A stretch of 64,000 nucleotides of DNA, taken from contig NZ_JASCRS010000001.1 of assembly GCF_030010235.1 (NCBI RefSeq), forward strand, positions 1 through 64,000, given 5' to 3'. The stretch comes from Leucobacter sp. UT-8R-CII-1-4. Its GTDB lineage: Bacteria; Actinomycetota; Actinomycetes; Actinomycetales; Microbacteriaceae. Every line of letters starts with the position of its first letter. Within the stretch, counting starts at the first letter, position 1. The notes under the pieces were generated by a model. That model ran no database searches. It was not told the origin of the DNA and saw only the letters and a list, made by a program, of their open reading frames with translations. The translations under genes and the position numbers were made by a program. Of this stretch, positions 11,618 to 20,306 are shown piece by piece.

Positions 11618-11643
11618 ACCTCGAAAGCAGGCAACATTATGCA

Positions 11644-11979
11644 ATGGGATATCTCACATACGGCGGCAGCCAAGAGTATGAATTCGAAGATCGCACCCTG
11701 GCACATCTAAAAGTTGCAATTACTATGAAATTGCGGCGGCAGGAGAGCTTCCTCTTGAGTTGGAACAGTCCCCCAGAACGTGGCGGCGGGCGCACTTCAA
11801 TTTGGTTGAATCCCAGCATTCCATTGACTTTTCGTTTCTCGGGCAGTCGACCACCTCAGCTCAATAAAGAGTGGCTCGAAGTACTCTGCGAGCTTTCAAA
11901 TACGGCCCAGGGACTCACCCTGGTGCCAGAACATGGCGTCGGCGCCGCGCGACAAAACGATCAGCCCACCGCCGAATAG
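11644..11979 (+). CDS. DUF7882 family small protein
   Basis: Protein of 111 residues that matches a small family seen in Microbacteriaceae, often mislabelled as ATP-dependent DNA ligase: start MGYLTYGGSQEYEFEDRTLA, then HLKVAITMKLRRQESFLLSW, WLNPSIPLTF and PPQLNKEWLEVL. It contains no ligase nucleotidyltransferase motif. The start is ATG 11644, since the 14 codons upstream overlap the preceding terminator. Function unknown. Its 3' end overlaps the convergent gene by 19 bases. Confidence 0.8.
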   Translation: MGYLTYGGSQEYEFEDRTLAHLKVAITMKLRRQESFLLSWNSPPERGGGRTSIWLNPSIPLTFRFSGSRPPQLNKEWLEVLCELSNTAQGLTLVPEHGVGAARQNDQPTAE

Positions 11980-12479
11980 TCACGAGCTCGCTCTGCTGAC
12001 CCGTTCCGCGAAACAATCCCCCAGAGCAGGGTTGTCAGGAGCAGACCAGCAGCGAGCGCAATGAACCCGGCAACACGGCCAACAACAACGTCAAAGATGA
12101 AGCTGGTTACTAGAAGCCCAAGCAGTGAAACGACAAATAGATTGCAGATCAGCAATCTATTTCCCGTGCGCACAATACGAATTTTTTGGTGACTACCAAA
12201 ATGCATCCGGTGCATCACCACAAGGCCAATGCCCAGTGCGGTCGCAATGCCAGCGCACGATACCAAGACAAGGTAAAGGTCGAGCTGGTAAGCGTCCAGA
12301 TCATGAAATCTCTGCTGAAAGGCCACAGCAAGCAGAAAACCTCCAATGATTTGCGTGCAAGCCTGGATCACACGCGCTTCCTGAAGAATCTCGTTCCAAT
12401 TCCGCAACGCCCGGAGATACGGAGTCTCACCAGAAAGAACATTAAGTTCGACTGAATCATTCAGTTCTGAAGCGCTCAT
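11961..12479 (-). CDS. DUF6328 family membrane protein
   Basis: Protein of 172 residues with a polar N-terminus, the family signature NWNEILQEARVIQACTQIIG, FLLAVAFQQRF and four hydrophobic segments in two pairs separated by the loop MHRMHFGSHQKIRIVRTGNR. A strong GAGGAGGAAG ribosome binding site precedes ATG 12479. DUF6328 proteins are sometimes annotated as sodium:proton antiporters, without support that I know of. Function unknown. Confidence 0.8.
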   Translation of the reverse strand: MSASELNDSVELNVLSGETPYLRALRNWNEILQEARVIQACTQIIGGFLLAVAFQQRFHDLDAYQLDLYLVLVSCAGIATALGIGLVVMHRMHFGSHQKIRIVRTGNRLLICNLFVVSLLGLLVTSFIFDVVVGRVAGFIALAAGLLLTTLLWGIVSRNGSAERARDYSAVG

Positions 12480-12678
12480 CTTGCTTCCTCCTCGACAACG
12501 GTGTCACTGAGATGGAGCAATAGTACGCCCAGTTTTTTAGGAACGGCCCACTTTCCGAATAGCGCAAAAATATTCTCGCCATACAAAAAGTGCGAAGATT
12601 TGCAAGCCCCTTTCGAGAACCCTCTATTGATGCATAGCGTCGAAAGTAGCGGCGAGACTCGTCGCTGAAAGGAGCATC

Positions 12679-12945
12679 ATGAGTTTCTTGGCTTTTCTAC
12701 TACTCGGACTAATCGCAGGTGCAATCGCAAAGGCGATCCTGCCCGGTCGTCAGGGCGGCGGATGGATCGCGACCCTGCTCCTCGGTGTCGTCGGCGCAAT
12801 GCTTGGCGGCTGGCTTGGCTCAATGATTTTTGGCGCAAATGTCGACGAGTTCTGGTCACTCTCATCGTGGCTATTGGCCATCGGCGGATCGGTAATTGTG
12901 CTCTTGATCTACGGCCTCGTCACTAGCAAGAAGCGCGAGGCATAG
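12679..12945 (+). CDS. GlsB/YeaQ/YmgE family stress membrane protein
   Basis: Small protein of 88 residues with three hydrophobic segments and the glycine-rich family pattern LLLGLIAGAIAKAILPGRQG, then GGWIATLLLGVVGAMLGGWL. AAAGGAG precedes the ATG by five bases. Members (transglycosylase-associated protein family) are induced by stress in several bacteria; no biochemical role is established. Confidence 0.93.
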   Translation: MSFLAFLLLGLIAGAIAKAILPGRQGGGWIATLLLGVVGAMLGGWLGSMIFGANVDEFWSLSSWLLAIGGSVIVLLIYGLVTSKKREA

Positions 12946-12966
12946 CCCGCCCGAATTTCACACTGC

Positions 12967-13001
12967 GATCGCCAGGCCACGTGCACACGGGCCTGGCGAT
13001 C
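12967..13001. terminator. Terminator-like hairpin between convergent genes
   Basis: GATCGCCAGGCC pairs with GGCCTGGCGATC across an 11-base loop. No U-run follows, so it may act in a factor-dependent way. Confidence 0.6.
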
Positions 13002-14069
13002 CTACGCGTACTCTGCCTCGGTAATCTCGCCACTGTACACACGTGCCATACGTACAAAGACAATGAGCCAGGCAAAGAGCAGACCGGCGGCAATAAACTC
13101 CATGCCGGTCAGGTTGTAGTAGCCGATAGGCACCCAGAGCAGTACCGAAACAACGATGCCGATGATCACGGCGATCGTGAACGCCATAAAGTCCCGCGGC
13201 ACTTGAGGCAGATACCGCAACGCGACGTAGGCGAACACAGCAAAAAGCACCACCATGCCAGAAGCCGCACTCACGTGCACAACGATGTTCACAGCGTCGG
13301 GCACCATGCCAGCTACCGCAAGCAGTAGGCCGATGCCCGCAAAAAGCCAGCTCAACGTAGGCGCAAGCTTGCGCGGGTTTTTGCCGCGCTCAATCATGCC
13401 AAGTTCAAGGTCTCGCCCGATGTAGTTGGCAAGAACGGTAATGACGAGGCCCGTAGTAATCAATGCAAGATTAAATCGGTTCGCCGCAATACCTTCGGTG
13501 TTGCCAAGCTGCGAAAAATGCAATTGCCACCACGACTCATCTGGCGAGCTAAGCATCGAGGCCATCGTGCCCATAAACAGTACGAGTGTGGCCAACATTG
13601 CAAGCCCCTCGGAAGTGACTCGAGCGCCCGCGAGTGAGGCGGCGTAAGTGACCGCAGCGGCCGCGGCCCCAGCCAACACGCCACCACCATACGGATCAAC
13701 CGTCATACCAAAGAAGCCCAGCTGAAAGAGTTGCGCAACAGCGACCACAATCAGATAACCGAGCATGCCCATCGCGAGCGACATTGCCGCGATGTCAACC
13801 AATCGCTTGGCCAGAGGCAGCCGATCCCGCCAATCGGCGTGACCGTGTCTTGTCTCAACCACAAACGAAGCTCCAAAGGCAAAGGCCCCAAAGCCTGCCG
13901 CAAACCAGGCCGCAATATTGCCAATTGAACCTTCACCTGCAAGCGGAATGTGCCCACCGGGGTGGGCGAAAATCGTGCTCACTCCAGTTGCAAAAAACAC
14001 CAGAATTGCAGCCGTGGTTGCCCGCGATTCAAGCCGTTGCGGGGTACTACCGTGGGGTGCCTCAATCAT
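13002..14069 (-). CDS. Multi-pass membrane protein, DUF998-like
   Basis: Protein of 355 residues with about eight to nine hydrophobic segments. The loop before segment 6 reads WWQLHFSQLGNTEGIAANRF, which resembles the conserved small loop of DUF998 proteins (His-x-SxLG type). I choose ATG 14069 because GAGGA lies seven bases upstream; an in-frame ATG nine codons earlier lacks such a site. Function unknown. Family resemblance is my reading of the pattern only. Confidence 0.7.
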   Translation of the reverse strand: MIEAPHGSTPQRLESRATTAAILVFFATGVSTIFAHPGGHIPLAGEGSIGNIAAWFAAGFGAFAFGASFVVETRHGHADWRDRLPLAKRLVDIAAMSLAMGMLGYLIVVAVAQLFQLGFFGMTVDPYGGGVLAGAAAAAVTYAASLAGARVTSEGLAMLATLVLFMGTMASMLSSPDESWWQLHFSQLGNTEGIAANRFNLALITTGLVITVLANYIGRDLELGMIERGKNPRKLAPTLSWLFAGIGLLLAVAGMVPDAVNIVVHVSAASGMVVLFAVFAYVALRYLPQVPRDFMAFTIAVIIGIVVSVLLWVPIGYYNLTGMEFIAAGLLFAWLIVFVRMARVYSGEITEAEYA

Positions 14070-14120
14070 GCTTGATTCCTCGCTGCGCATATACATTTCA
14101 TTGCGAGCATAGCGGTGGCA

Positions 14121-15020
14121 TTAATCAGTGAGACTTGCGTGAATCGCCGCTCTTGGTGAGGCATGCAAAAATTCGAATCCGCTCTGCAGCAAACGTTCGG
14201 GTACTACCCGAGCATTCGAAGTAAGCAATGACTCGCTTGCATCGGCGCTGAGCGCAAGTTTCAAGGCGAACTCTGGCGCAGGCAGCCAGAACGGCCTGCG
14301 CAGTTCTGCCGCAAGCGCTCTGCCAATGTCATTCGCTGTCGCAGCTTCGGGCGCGGCCAGATTTACCGGCCCCTGAAGCCCCTGATCAAGCACAAACAGG
14401 ATCGCGCGAACCTCATCGTCGAGCGATATCCAGGGCCAGTATTGGGTGCCCTGTGCGAGCGGACCGGCTAAGCCAAATTTGGTGAGCGGCATCATGGGCT
14501 TCAATACCCCGCGCGGATGCAGAACCGGAGCGGTGCGAAGCAGGGCCAGCCGGGTGTGGGAACCCGCAGTACTGGCTTCTGCCTCCCAAGCGACAGTGAG
14601 CTTTGCGAGAAAACTGTCACCGGGTGAAGAATCTTCGCGTAGGGTCACGCCGGGCTGTGAACCGTAGTAGCCAGTGGCCGATGCCGAGAGCCAGTGCAGT
14701 GGGGCCTCACTGTCGAGTGCGCGAATCGCGTGGCTGAGCATCCGGGTGGGGCCTATCCTCGATTCCCAAAGTTGAGCCTTGCGAGCTGCTGTCCAGGGTA
14801 CCCGCCCCACGCTGGTTCCGTTCAGCGAGATGAGTGCGTCAGCTTTCGCAAGCAGTCCCTGGTCGAGCTGCATTTTCTCGGGATTCCAATAGTGCTCGTT
14901 GTGGCCGTTTGGTTCGCGACGTACCAGGACGTGAACGTCATCACCGCGCTCGTGCAACACCCGAACGAGCTCAGTGCCGATCAGCCCAGATGCCCCGGTG
15001 AGCACAATTCGCTTGGTCAT
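14121..15020 (-). CDS. TIGR01777 family (SDR39U1-like) oxidoreductase
   Basis: NAD(P)-dependent epimerase-like protein of 299 residues. The Rossmann motif TGASGLIGTELVRVL is at the N-terminus, the middle holds LHWLSASATGYYGSQPG with the active-site-like Tyr region, and the C-terminus has the DUF1731-like tail (PFWLPAPEFALKLAL and ERLLQSGFEF). ATG 15020 puts the nucleotide motif four residues from the start as in the family; upstream codons are not conserved. Related E. coli YfcH has been described as an NAD(P)-binding epimerase of unknown substrate. Confidence 0.92.
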   Translation of the reverse strand: MTKRIVLTGASGLIGTELVRVLHERGDDVHVLVRREPNGHNEHYWNPEKMQLDQGLLAKADALISLNGTSVGRVPWTAARKAQLWESRIGPTRMLSHAIRALDSEAPLHWLSASATGYYGSQPGVTLREDSSPGDSFLAKLTVAWEAEASTAGSHTRLALLRTAPVLHPRGVLKPMMPLTKFGLAGPLAQGTQYWPWISLDDEVRAILFVLDQGLQGPVNLAAPEAATANDIGRALAAELRRPFWLPAPEFALKLALSADASESLLTSNARVVPERLLQSGFEFLHASPRAAIHASLTD

Positions 15021-15185
15021 GTAATGAGTGTGCCAAGTTTTTTGTGCGATTGCACGGGTTTGTGCGCACGAACTCAACGCCAGCGGCCACGGGATGATGA
15101 AGCGACTGGTTTGCGAGTTGGCGCAGCAATGCACCGGCGATGCTACGCGCCGGCATTCGCACCCCGTGTTTCGCGCGCCTACAAA

Positions 15186-16538
15186 CTAGCGAAGCGGTCG
15201 TTTGATTGAATCAAATGCTTCGAGCGCTCGCAATCTAGTATCGCCAAGGTCTAGTATCGGCGGATTCAACACACTTTCGGGTGCCCATCGTTGCGAGTAC
15301 CTCCGGTCGGCATCAAACTTCTTCAGCTGCGTTGTTGGATTAAACACGCGAAAGTAGGGAGCCGCATCGGCACCGCAGCCTGCAATCCACTGCCAGTTGA
15401 ATGGATTACTCGCCCGATCAGCATCGAGCAGAGTGTCCCAAAACCAGGATTCACCGACGCGCCAGTCGACGAGCATATTTTTCACCAGAAATGAGGCCGC
15501 AACCATTCGCACTCTGTTGTGCATGGTTCCACTGCGCCACAGCTCTCTCATGCCCGCGTCAACCAGTTCAAACCCAGTCTTGCCCTGTTGCCAAAGGGTT
15601 AATTCCGCATCCTCCACGCTGCGCCAAGGAAAAGCTTCAAAACGATGATCAAGTGGCGCGCACTCGAGTGAGTTGTGCGGTTGCACCCCGCGGTGAAACA
15701 GGGTGTGCCAAGCAAATTCTCGCCACCCAATCTCAGAAAGAAACATGCCTACGTCAAGCTGTGAAGCTACCGCGCTGTACCAGACGGCACGCGGGCTAAT
15801 TTCACCCCAGCGCAGGTGCGGCGAAAGTCGTGAAGTTGCAGTTTCACTTGGCACGTCACGCTCAGCCTGGTAACGATTCACCTGATCATCAAGAAAGTCT
15901 TGCAGTCTCGCATTCGCTGAGGCCTCGCCAGGCTGCCAATGCTCCGAGAACTCTGCGGCCCAGTTTGGTTGTGTTGGTAACGGCACAAGACTTTCGATTG
16001 TCTCGCTCCGAGGTTGCTTGTTTGCGGCCCGCAAAGCTACAGGCACTGGCAGCGGCTGCGCAGGCGCTGCCTCACGCAGGCAAGCTCGCCAAAAGGCTGA
16101 ATACACCCGGTACGGAGTGCCCTCACCCGTAGCGATTGTGTGCGGCTCAAATAGCAGCGAACCCGCGAACGATCGGGCGTTGATCCCCCGCTTTCGCAGC
16201 GTGAGTTTGAGCCGCGCATCGATGGCACGTTCTGGGCCGTAACGACGGTTCCAGAACACGCTTGCCGCCCCAGTTTCTGCGAGGATCGCAGGCAGCACTT
16301 CTTCGGCCGACCCGCGGCGCAGCACAAGCGAAACACCGTGCTGCTTCAGTGATTCGCTTAGCGAGTGAAGTGAATGATGCAACCACCATTTCGTGGCCGC
16401 ACCGAGCGGGCGAGCCTCTTCAGAAACCTCGTCAAGCAGAAAGAGCGCGATCAGCCCGCCCTGATCCTTGGCCGCTTCGCTGAGCGCAGCGTGATCTGCC
16501 AGACGCAGGTCATCACGAAACCACACAATTGCTGCCAC
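15186..16538 (-). CDS. phr: Deoxyribodipyrimidine photolyase (cryptochrome/photolyase family)
   Basis: Blue-light-driven repair of cyclobutane pyrimidine dimers in DNA. The 450-residue protein starts AAIVWFRDDLRLADH (photolyase alpha/beta antenna domain) and ends in the FAD-binding helical domain with TMHNRVRMVAASFLVKN, LLDADRASNPFNWQWIAG and CGADAAPYFRVFNP, all hallmarks of class I CPD photolyases. GTG 16538 is chosen: TACGAT ends six bases upstream, matching the leaderless pattern, and the protein then begins as in homologues. The frame extends 61 codons further without similarity. Confidence 0.94.
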   Translation of the reverse strand: MAAIVWFRDDLRLADHAALSEAAKDQGGLIALFLLDEVSEEARPLGAATKWWLHHSLHSLSESLKQHGVSLVLRRGSAEEVLPAILAETGAASVFWNRRYGPERAIDARLKLTLRKRGINARSFAGSLLFEPHTIATGEGTPYRVYSAFWRACLREAAPAQPLPVPVALRAANKQPRSETIESLVPLPTQPNWAAEFSEHWQPGEASANARLQDFLDDQVNRYQAERDVPSETATSRLSPHLRWGEISPRAVWYSAVASQLDVGMFLSEIGWREFAWHTLFHRGVQPHNSLECAPLDHRFEAFPWRSVEDAELTLWQQGKTGFELVDAGMRELWRSGTMHNRVRMVAASFLVKNMLVDWRVGESWFWDTLLDADRASNPFNWQWIAGCGADAAPYFRVFNPTTQLKKFDADRRYSQRWAPESVLNPPILDLGDTRLRALEAFDSIKRPLR

Positions 16539-16544
16539 GAAGCC

Positions 16545-16550
16545 ATCGTA
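16545..16550 (-). promoter_or_regulatory. -10 element of leaderless phr transcript
   Basis: TACGAT on the minus strand, then GGCTTC, then the GTG start. This supports the chosen phr start. Confidence 0.5.
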
Positions 16551-16575
16551 GCGATCGCGCAGGCAGTCGCGGCAA

Positions 16576-17568
16576 CTATACGCGGGTGACCAGGGTTGAG
16601 GCCTCAGCAAGACGATCAGCAACCTCGCGGATGAGAGCCTGCATGGCAGATGCGGCATGCGTCGGTGCCATGTCTGAGCGACGTGCCATGCTGATGGTTC
16701 GGGTGAGGTTCGTGGAAGCAAACGGTGTGGCTCGAAGAGCTGGCCTGTTTACCGCCACCATTGCTGGCACCACCGCTACCCCGATGCCTCGTTCGGCGAA
16801 GCTTAAGGCGGCATCCATTTCGGCTCCCTCGACAGCGATCGTGGGGCTCAAGCCTTCGGCGCTGAAAGCCGCGTCCATAGCGGCTCGCAAATCATAGTTT
16901 TCAGGGAACGAGACCTGCTCAATCGCGGCGAGTTCGGCGAGTGAGATGGCGCGCACCTGACTGGGTTTTTCGCGCGAATCGATTGGGTCCGTGGCAGGCT
17001 GGTCGGCTGTGAAGGGCCCTGCAGTGAACGGGTCAGGAGCCGCTGCAGAAGACACGGCGACTAAGCGCTCGCTCAAAATGGGTTCGCGCTCAAGCACCGC
17101 ACGCGCACCGCCAGAGGAAACACTCGTCACGATCAGGGCAAGGTCAAGCGTTCCCTCGACCAGCGCGGCAATGAGGCTGCGTGATCCTCGTTCAAGAATC
17201 TCAATATCGATGCCGGGATAGCGCTCACGAAACTCAGCGAGCACGTCTACTACCAGGCTGGTGCAAAGCGTTGGCGTCGCGCCAAGCCGAATGCGGCCGC
17301 GACGAAGCCCGGCAAGCTCGGCCATCTCGCCGCGTGCACTCTCGGCATCGGCCAGCATTCTGCGCGCGATCGGCAAGAGCCGCTCCCCCGCTGCCGTGAG
17401 CGAAACATTTCCTCTTGCACGATGAAAAAGCTCAACTCCGAGTTCACGCTCGAGCGACGAAATCTGCCGACTCAACGATGGTTGTGCGAGATGTAGACGC
17501 TCAGCCGCTCTGGTGAAATGACCGAGCGCGGCAATTTCCACAAACCCAGTGAGTTGCTCAAGATTCAT
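16576..17568 (-). CDS. LysR-family transcriptional regulator
   Basis: LysR regulator of 330 residues: HTH at residues 1-60 (LTGFVEIAALGHFTRAAERL, HLAQPSLSRQISSLE) and an effector domain starting IRLGATPTLCTSLV. An insertion of about 25 residues rich in Thr/Asp/Pro (DPFTAGPFTADQPATDP) interrupts the effector domain, unlike the usual compact fold. The start is ATG 17568, with TAGGCT seven bases upstream (leaderless). It is divergent from a flavoprotein gene with a 78-bp shared promoter region, so it probably regulates that gene. Confidence 0.92.
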   Translation of the reverse strand: MNLEQLTGFVEIAALGHFTRAAERLHLAQPSLSRQISSLERELGVELFHRARGNVSLTAAGERLLPIARRMLADAESARGEMAELAGLRRGRIRLGATPTLCTSLVVDVLAEFRERYPGIDIEILERGSRSLIAALVEGTLDLALIVTSVSSGGARAVLEREPILSERLVAVSSAAAPDPFTAGPFTADQPATDPIDSREKPSQVRAISLAELAAIEQVSFPENYDLRAAMDAAFSAEGLSPTIAVEGAEMDAALSFAERGIGVAVVPAMVAVNRPALRATPFASTNLTRTISMARRSDMAPTHAASAMQALIREVADRLAEASTLVTRV

Positions 17569-17575
17569 AATCAAT

Positions 17576-17639
17576 AGCCTAAACGCATCATAATGATCGA
17601 ATCTATTCATTGGAGTAATCGTCAGCAAAAATCTAGCCT
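17576..17639. promoter_or_regulatory. Divergent LysR/flavoprotein promoters with LysR-type dyad
   Basis: Minus-strand -10 TAGGCT is at 17576-17581. Plus-strand -35 TTGGAG (17610-17615) and -10 TAGCCT (17634-17639) are 18 bp apart, each -10 lying seven bases from its start codon. Between them is the near-palindrome ATCATAATGAT (17587-17597), flanked by AATAG and CTATT arms, the kind of T-N11-A dyad LysR proteins bind. Confidence 0.55.
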
Positions 17640-17646
17640 GGTCAAC

Positions 17647-19434
17647 GTGAACACAACAACCCCCTCACAGGCATCCCCCCGTAACGAACGACTGCTCTCG
17701 ACCTCGGTGCTCGTCATTGGCACCGGAGGTGCCGGACTGCGCGCCTCAATCGAACTCGCCGAACGCGGCGTGCAGGTGCTCGCAGTCGGCAAACGCCGCA
17801 AGCACGACGCGCACACCACCCTCGCGGCCGGAGGCATCAACGCAGCCCTCGGCACGATGGACCCAGAAGACAGCTGGCAGCAGCACGCCGCAGACACTCT
17901 GCGCGAGTCATACTTCCTGGCAGACCCCGCCATCGTCGAAGTAGTCACCAAGGGCGCCGCTCAAGGTATCGAAGACCTTGAACGCTGGGGCATGCCATTC
18001 GCGCGCGAAGAAGACGGCCGCATCAGCCAGCGCTTCTTCGGCGCACACACCTACCGTCGCACCGCCTACGCTGGCGACTACACAGGCCTGGAGATCCAGC
18101 GCACCCTACTTCGTCGCGCACGCGAACTAGAAGTACCAATTGTCGACACGATCTACATCACACGCCTACTCGAAAGCGATGGCCGAATCTTCGGCGCATA
18201 CGGGTTCGACATCGTCGATGGCACGCCGATCATTATTCACGCCGACGCGGTCATTCTTGCAGCCGGCGGACACACTCGGATCTGGCGAAACACCTCATCA
18301 CGACGCGACGAAAACACCGGCGACTCGTTCCGTCTAGCGGCGCTCGCAGGCGGAAAGATTCGTGACGCCGAACTGGTGCAGTTCCACCCATCGGGAATTC
18401 TTGAGCCAGCCGATGCGGCAGGACTACTGATTTCAGAAGCAGCGCGAGGCGAGGGCGGCATACTTCGCAACGCACTCGGCGAACGCTACATGGAGAAGTA
18501 CGACCCGGAGCGCATGGAACTCTCAACTCGCGACCGCGTCGCGCTGGCGAGCTACACCGAGATCGTTGAGGGCCGAGGCACCACCAACGGCGGCGTCTAC
18601 CTCGACGTATCGCACCTGCCACGCGAAACCATCTTCGAGAAGCTGCCTCGTGTCTACCGCAACATGATCGACCTGCAAATGCTCGACATTACACAAACCC
18701 CAATCGAAATCGCACCAACCGCACACTACTCAATGGGTGGAGTGTGGGTGCGCCCAGAAGATCACGGCACCGGAGTTGAGGGGCTTTACGCCATCGGCGA
18801 GGCCTCCTCTGGCCTGCACGGCGCGAACCGCCTTGGTGGCAACTCGCTCATCGAGTTGCTCGTCTACGGTCGCATCACCGGCGCAGACGCGGCGGAATAC
18901 GTCTCGGGCATCGAGACCGTGCACCGCTCGGCAGAATCCGTCGCGGTTGCCCGCAATGAGATGCAGGCGCTCCTCACCAGGGGTGGCGCAGACAGCACCG
19001 CGGCGACGAGCGAAAGCCCGCGCCTGCTGCAGCGCGCACTCCGCGAAATTATGACCGAGCACGCTGGTGTGGTGCGAAGCGAAGCCGGCCTGACCGAGGG
19101 ACTCGCCAAGCTCGACGCGCTTGAGGAACGGGTGTCCAGGGTCAGCGCTCACCCCGACATTTCGGGCTTCGACGATCTGGCACACGCCTTCGACCTCTAC
19201 GGATCAATGTTGGCAGCACGAGCCACTCTTGAGTGCGCTCGTGAACGCCGCGAGACTCGAGGCTGCCACAACCGCTCCGATTTCACCGAACAGAGCGACG
19301 AGTTGCGTGGCAACTTCATCTGGACCCCGGGCGAGGGAGTCACCTTTGAACCAGCCGCTGAGGCACCAGAGTCGTTCCGCGCGCTCGCGCATGCTCACCT
19401 CGATGATTCGGTCGAGGGCAAGCTCGTTGAATAA
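17647..19434 (+). CDS. SdhA/FrdA-type FAD-binding flavoprotein
   Basis: Flavoprotein of 595 residues of the succinate dehydrogenase/fumarate reductase/L-aspartate oxidase superfamily. It has the dinucleotide motif VIGTGGAGLRASIELAERG, the stretch HTTLAAGGINAALG with the His that carries covalent FAD in SdhA/FrdA, the catalytic TAHYSMGGV, the second FAD motif GLYAIGEASSGLHGANRLGG and a C-terminal helical domain with YGSMLAARATLECARERRET. No iron-sulfur or membrane-anchor subunit lies nearby, so it may be a soluble fumarate reductase or an aspartate oxidase. GTG 17647 is chosen from the leaderless promoter; an ATG at 17593 is the alternative. Confidence 0.87.
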   Translation: MNTTTPSQASPRNERLLSTSVLVIGTGGAGLRASIELAERGVQVLAVGKRRKHDAHTTLAAGGINAALGTMDPEDSWQQHAADTLRESYFLADPAIVEVVTKGAAQGIEDLERWGMPFAREEDGRISQRFFGAHTYRRTAYAGDYTGLEIQRTLLRRARELEVPIVDTIYITRLLESDGRIFGAYGFDIVDGTPIIIHADAVILAAGGHTRIWRNTSSRRDENTGDSFRLAALAGGKIRDAELVQFHPSGILEPADAAGLLISEAARGEGGILRNALGERYMEKYDPERMELSTRDRVALASYTEIVEGRGTTNGGVYLDVSHLPRETIFEKLPRVYRNMIDLQMLDITQTPIEIAPTAHYSMGGVWVRPEDHGTGVEGLYAIGEASSGLHGANRLGGNSLIELLVYGRITGADAAEYVSGIETVHRSAESVAVARNEMQALLTRGGADSTAATSESPRLLQRALREIMTEHAGVVRSEAGLTEGLAKLDALEERVSRVSAHPDISGFDDLAHAFDLYGSMLAARATLECARERRETRGCHNRSDFTEQSDELRGNFIWTPGEGVTFEPAAEAPESFRALAHAHLDDSVEGKLVE

Positions 19435-19461
19435 TTTGAGATAGTTCAAAGCGCTGGATCT

Positions 19462-19504
19462 CACTCACCCCAAAGGTAGAAACCTTTGGGGTGAGTGGGT
19501 TTTC
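19462..19504 (+). terminator. Strong terminator after the flavoprotein gene
   Basis: A 16-bp perfect stem, CACTCACCCCAAAGGT and its complement, with an AGAA loop, followed by GGTTTTC. Confidence 0.9.
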
Positions 19505-19551
19505 ACGCGGAGAACTCAGGCCCGACCGAGGGCGGATCCGGCACAACGGAG

Positions 19552-19623
19552 CGACGGTGAGGTCAGCCACGACGGTGAGGTCAGCCTCGACGGTGAGGTC
19601 AGCCTCGACGGAGAGCTCAGCTC
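19552..19623. repeat. 18-bp tandem repeat, four copies
   Basis: The unit CGACGGTGAGGTCAGCCT occurs at 19552, 19570, 19588 and, degenerate, at 19606. The first copy ends in A instead of T; the second and third are identical; the fourth has three to four changes. It lies between the terminator and the 3' end of the HEAT-repeat gene and looks like a small VNTR. Confidence 0.9.
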
Positions 19624-19638
19624 AGGACGACAAAAGTG

Positions 19639-20238
19639 TCAATCGAGGAGAACGAAGGTCGCTCCAGGGTCTTCAATGAGTCGCAGCGTGGCCCGGGCAT
19701 GCCGTGCAGCGAGACCGTCTTCACCGATCGTCGCAGCGCTCAGGGCCGGCACCCCAGCCTCATCTAGCTCAACAAATGCTCGGCTCAAGCTGCGCATCAC
19801 AGTGAGATCACCGCGTCCAAGTTCGATAGCGAACTCACGCGCAAGAGCTTCACGCCCCTCATAGGGCACCAATCCCGCTGCAGTGCGCCAGGCGGCACGG
19901 GCAACCTCATCATCGGCATCGTGCAGATGCGCGCTGGTGATCACGCTGAAGCTTCGCGGATCGGCCAGCTTTGAAAGCGTGTGCAATGCCTGGCTGCGCG
20001 CCTGCGCGGTCTCTGACTGGGTTTCACCGATTACGCGAGGTAGCACCAGTTCGTGGGGCAGCCGAGCGATTGCCCAGGTCAGCATGTCACGCACATAAAA
20101 GTCGGGCTCAATCGCGCAGCGTTCAAGCAGCGGATCAAGGTAGCTCTCGTCTGGGTGAGTGCCAGCGGTAAGGGCCGCTTGCAGTCGATCTGACGGTTCT
20201 GCTGCGGTGAGTGCTTGAGCAAGAGCATGGGCTGTCAT
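19639..20238 (-). CDS. HEAT-repeat protein
   Basis: Protein of 199 residues made of paired helices with HEAT-type pattern, for instance DFYVRDMLTWAIARLP, ARSQALHTLSKLADPRSFSV and DDEVARAAWRTAAGLVP. Short proteins of this kind are common in actinobacteria and probably act as protein-binding scaffolds; no specific partner can be named. It is preceded on the same strand by a DUF1304 gene at 68 bases distance. Confidence 0.8.
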   Translation of the reverse strand: MTAHALAQALTAAEPSDRLQAALTAGTHPDESYLDPLLERCAIEPDFYVRDMLTWAIARLPHELVLPRVIGETQSETAQARSQALHTLSKLADPRSFSVITSAHLHDADDEVARAAWRTAAGLVPYEGREALAREFAIELGRGDLTVMRSLSRAFVELDEAGVPALSAATIGEDGLAARHARATLRLIEDPGATFVLLD

Positions 20239-20306
20239 GAGTGAGATACCTCAGCGCTTTCTTTCTGAGCGATTCGGGTTTTGCCGCTCCGGAGAAGCTG
20301 TCGTAT

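Noticed and set aside
11644..11979. DNA ligase annotation for the DUF7882 protein
   Set aside because: At 111 residues it lacks the ligase KxDG motif; the label is a database carry-over in this family.
19552..19623. CRISPR array
   Set aside because: The 18-base units are directly adjacent without spacers and no cas gene is nearby.
19491..19679. Plus-strand frame with VRSAST repeats
   Set aside because: It arises from the 18-bp tandem array, has no start signals and overlaps the HEAT gene.
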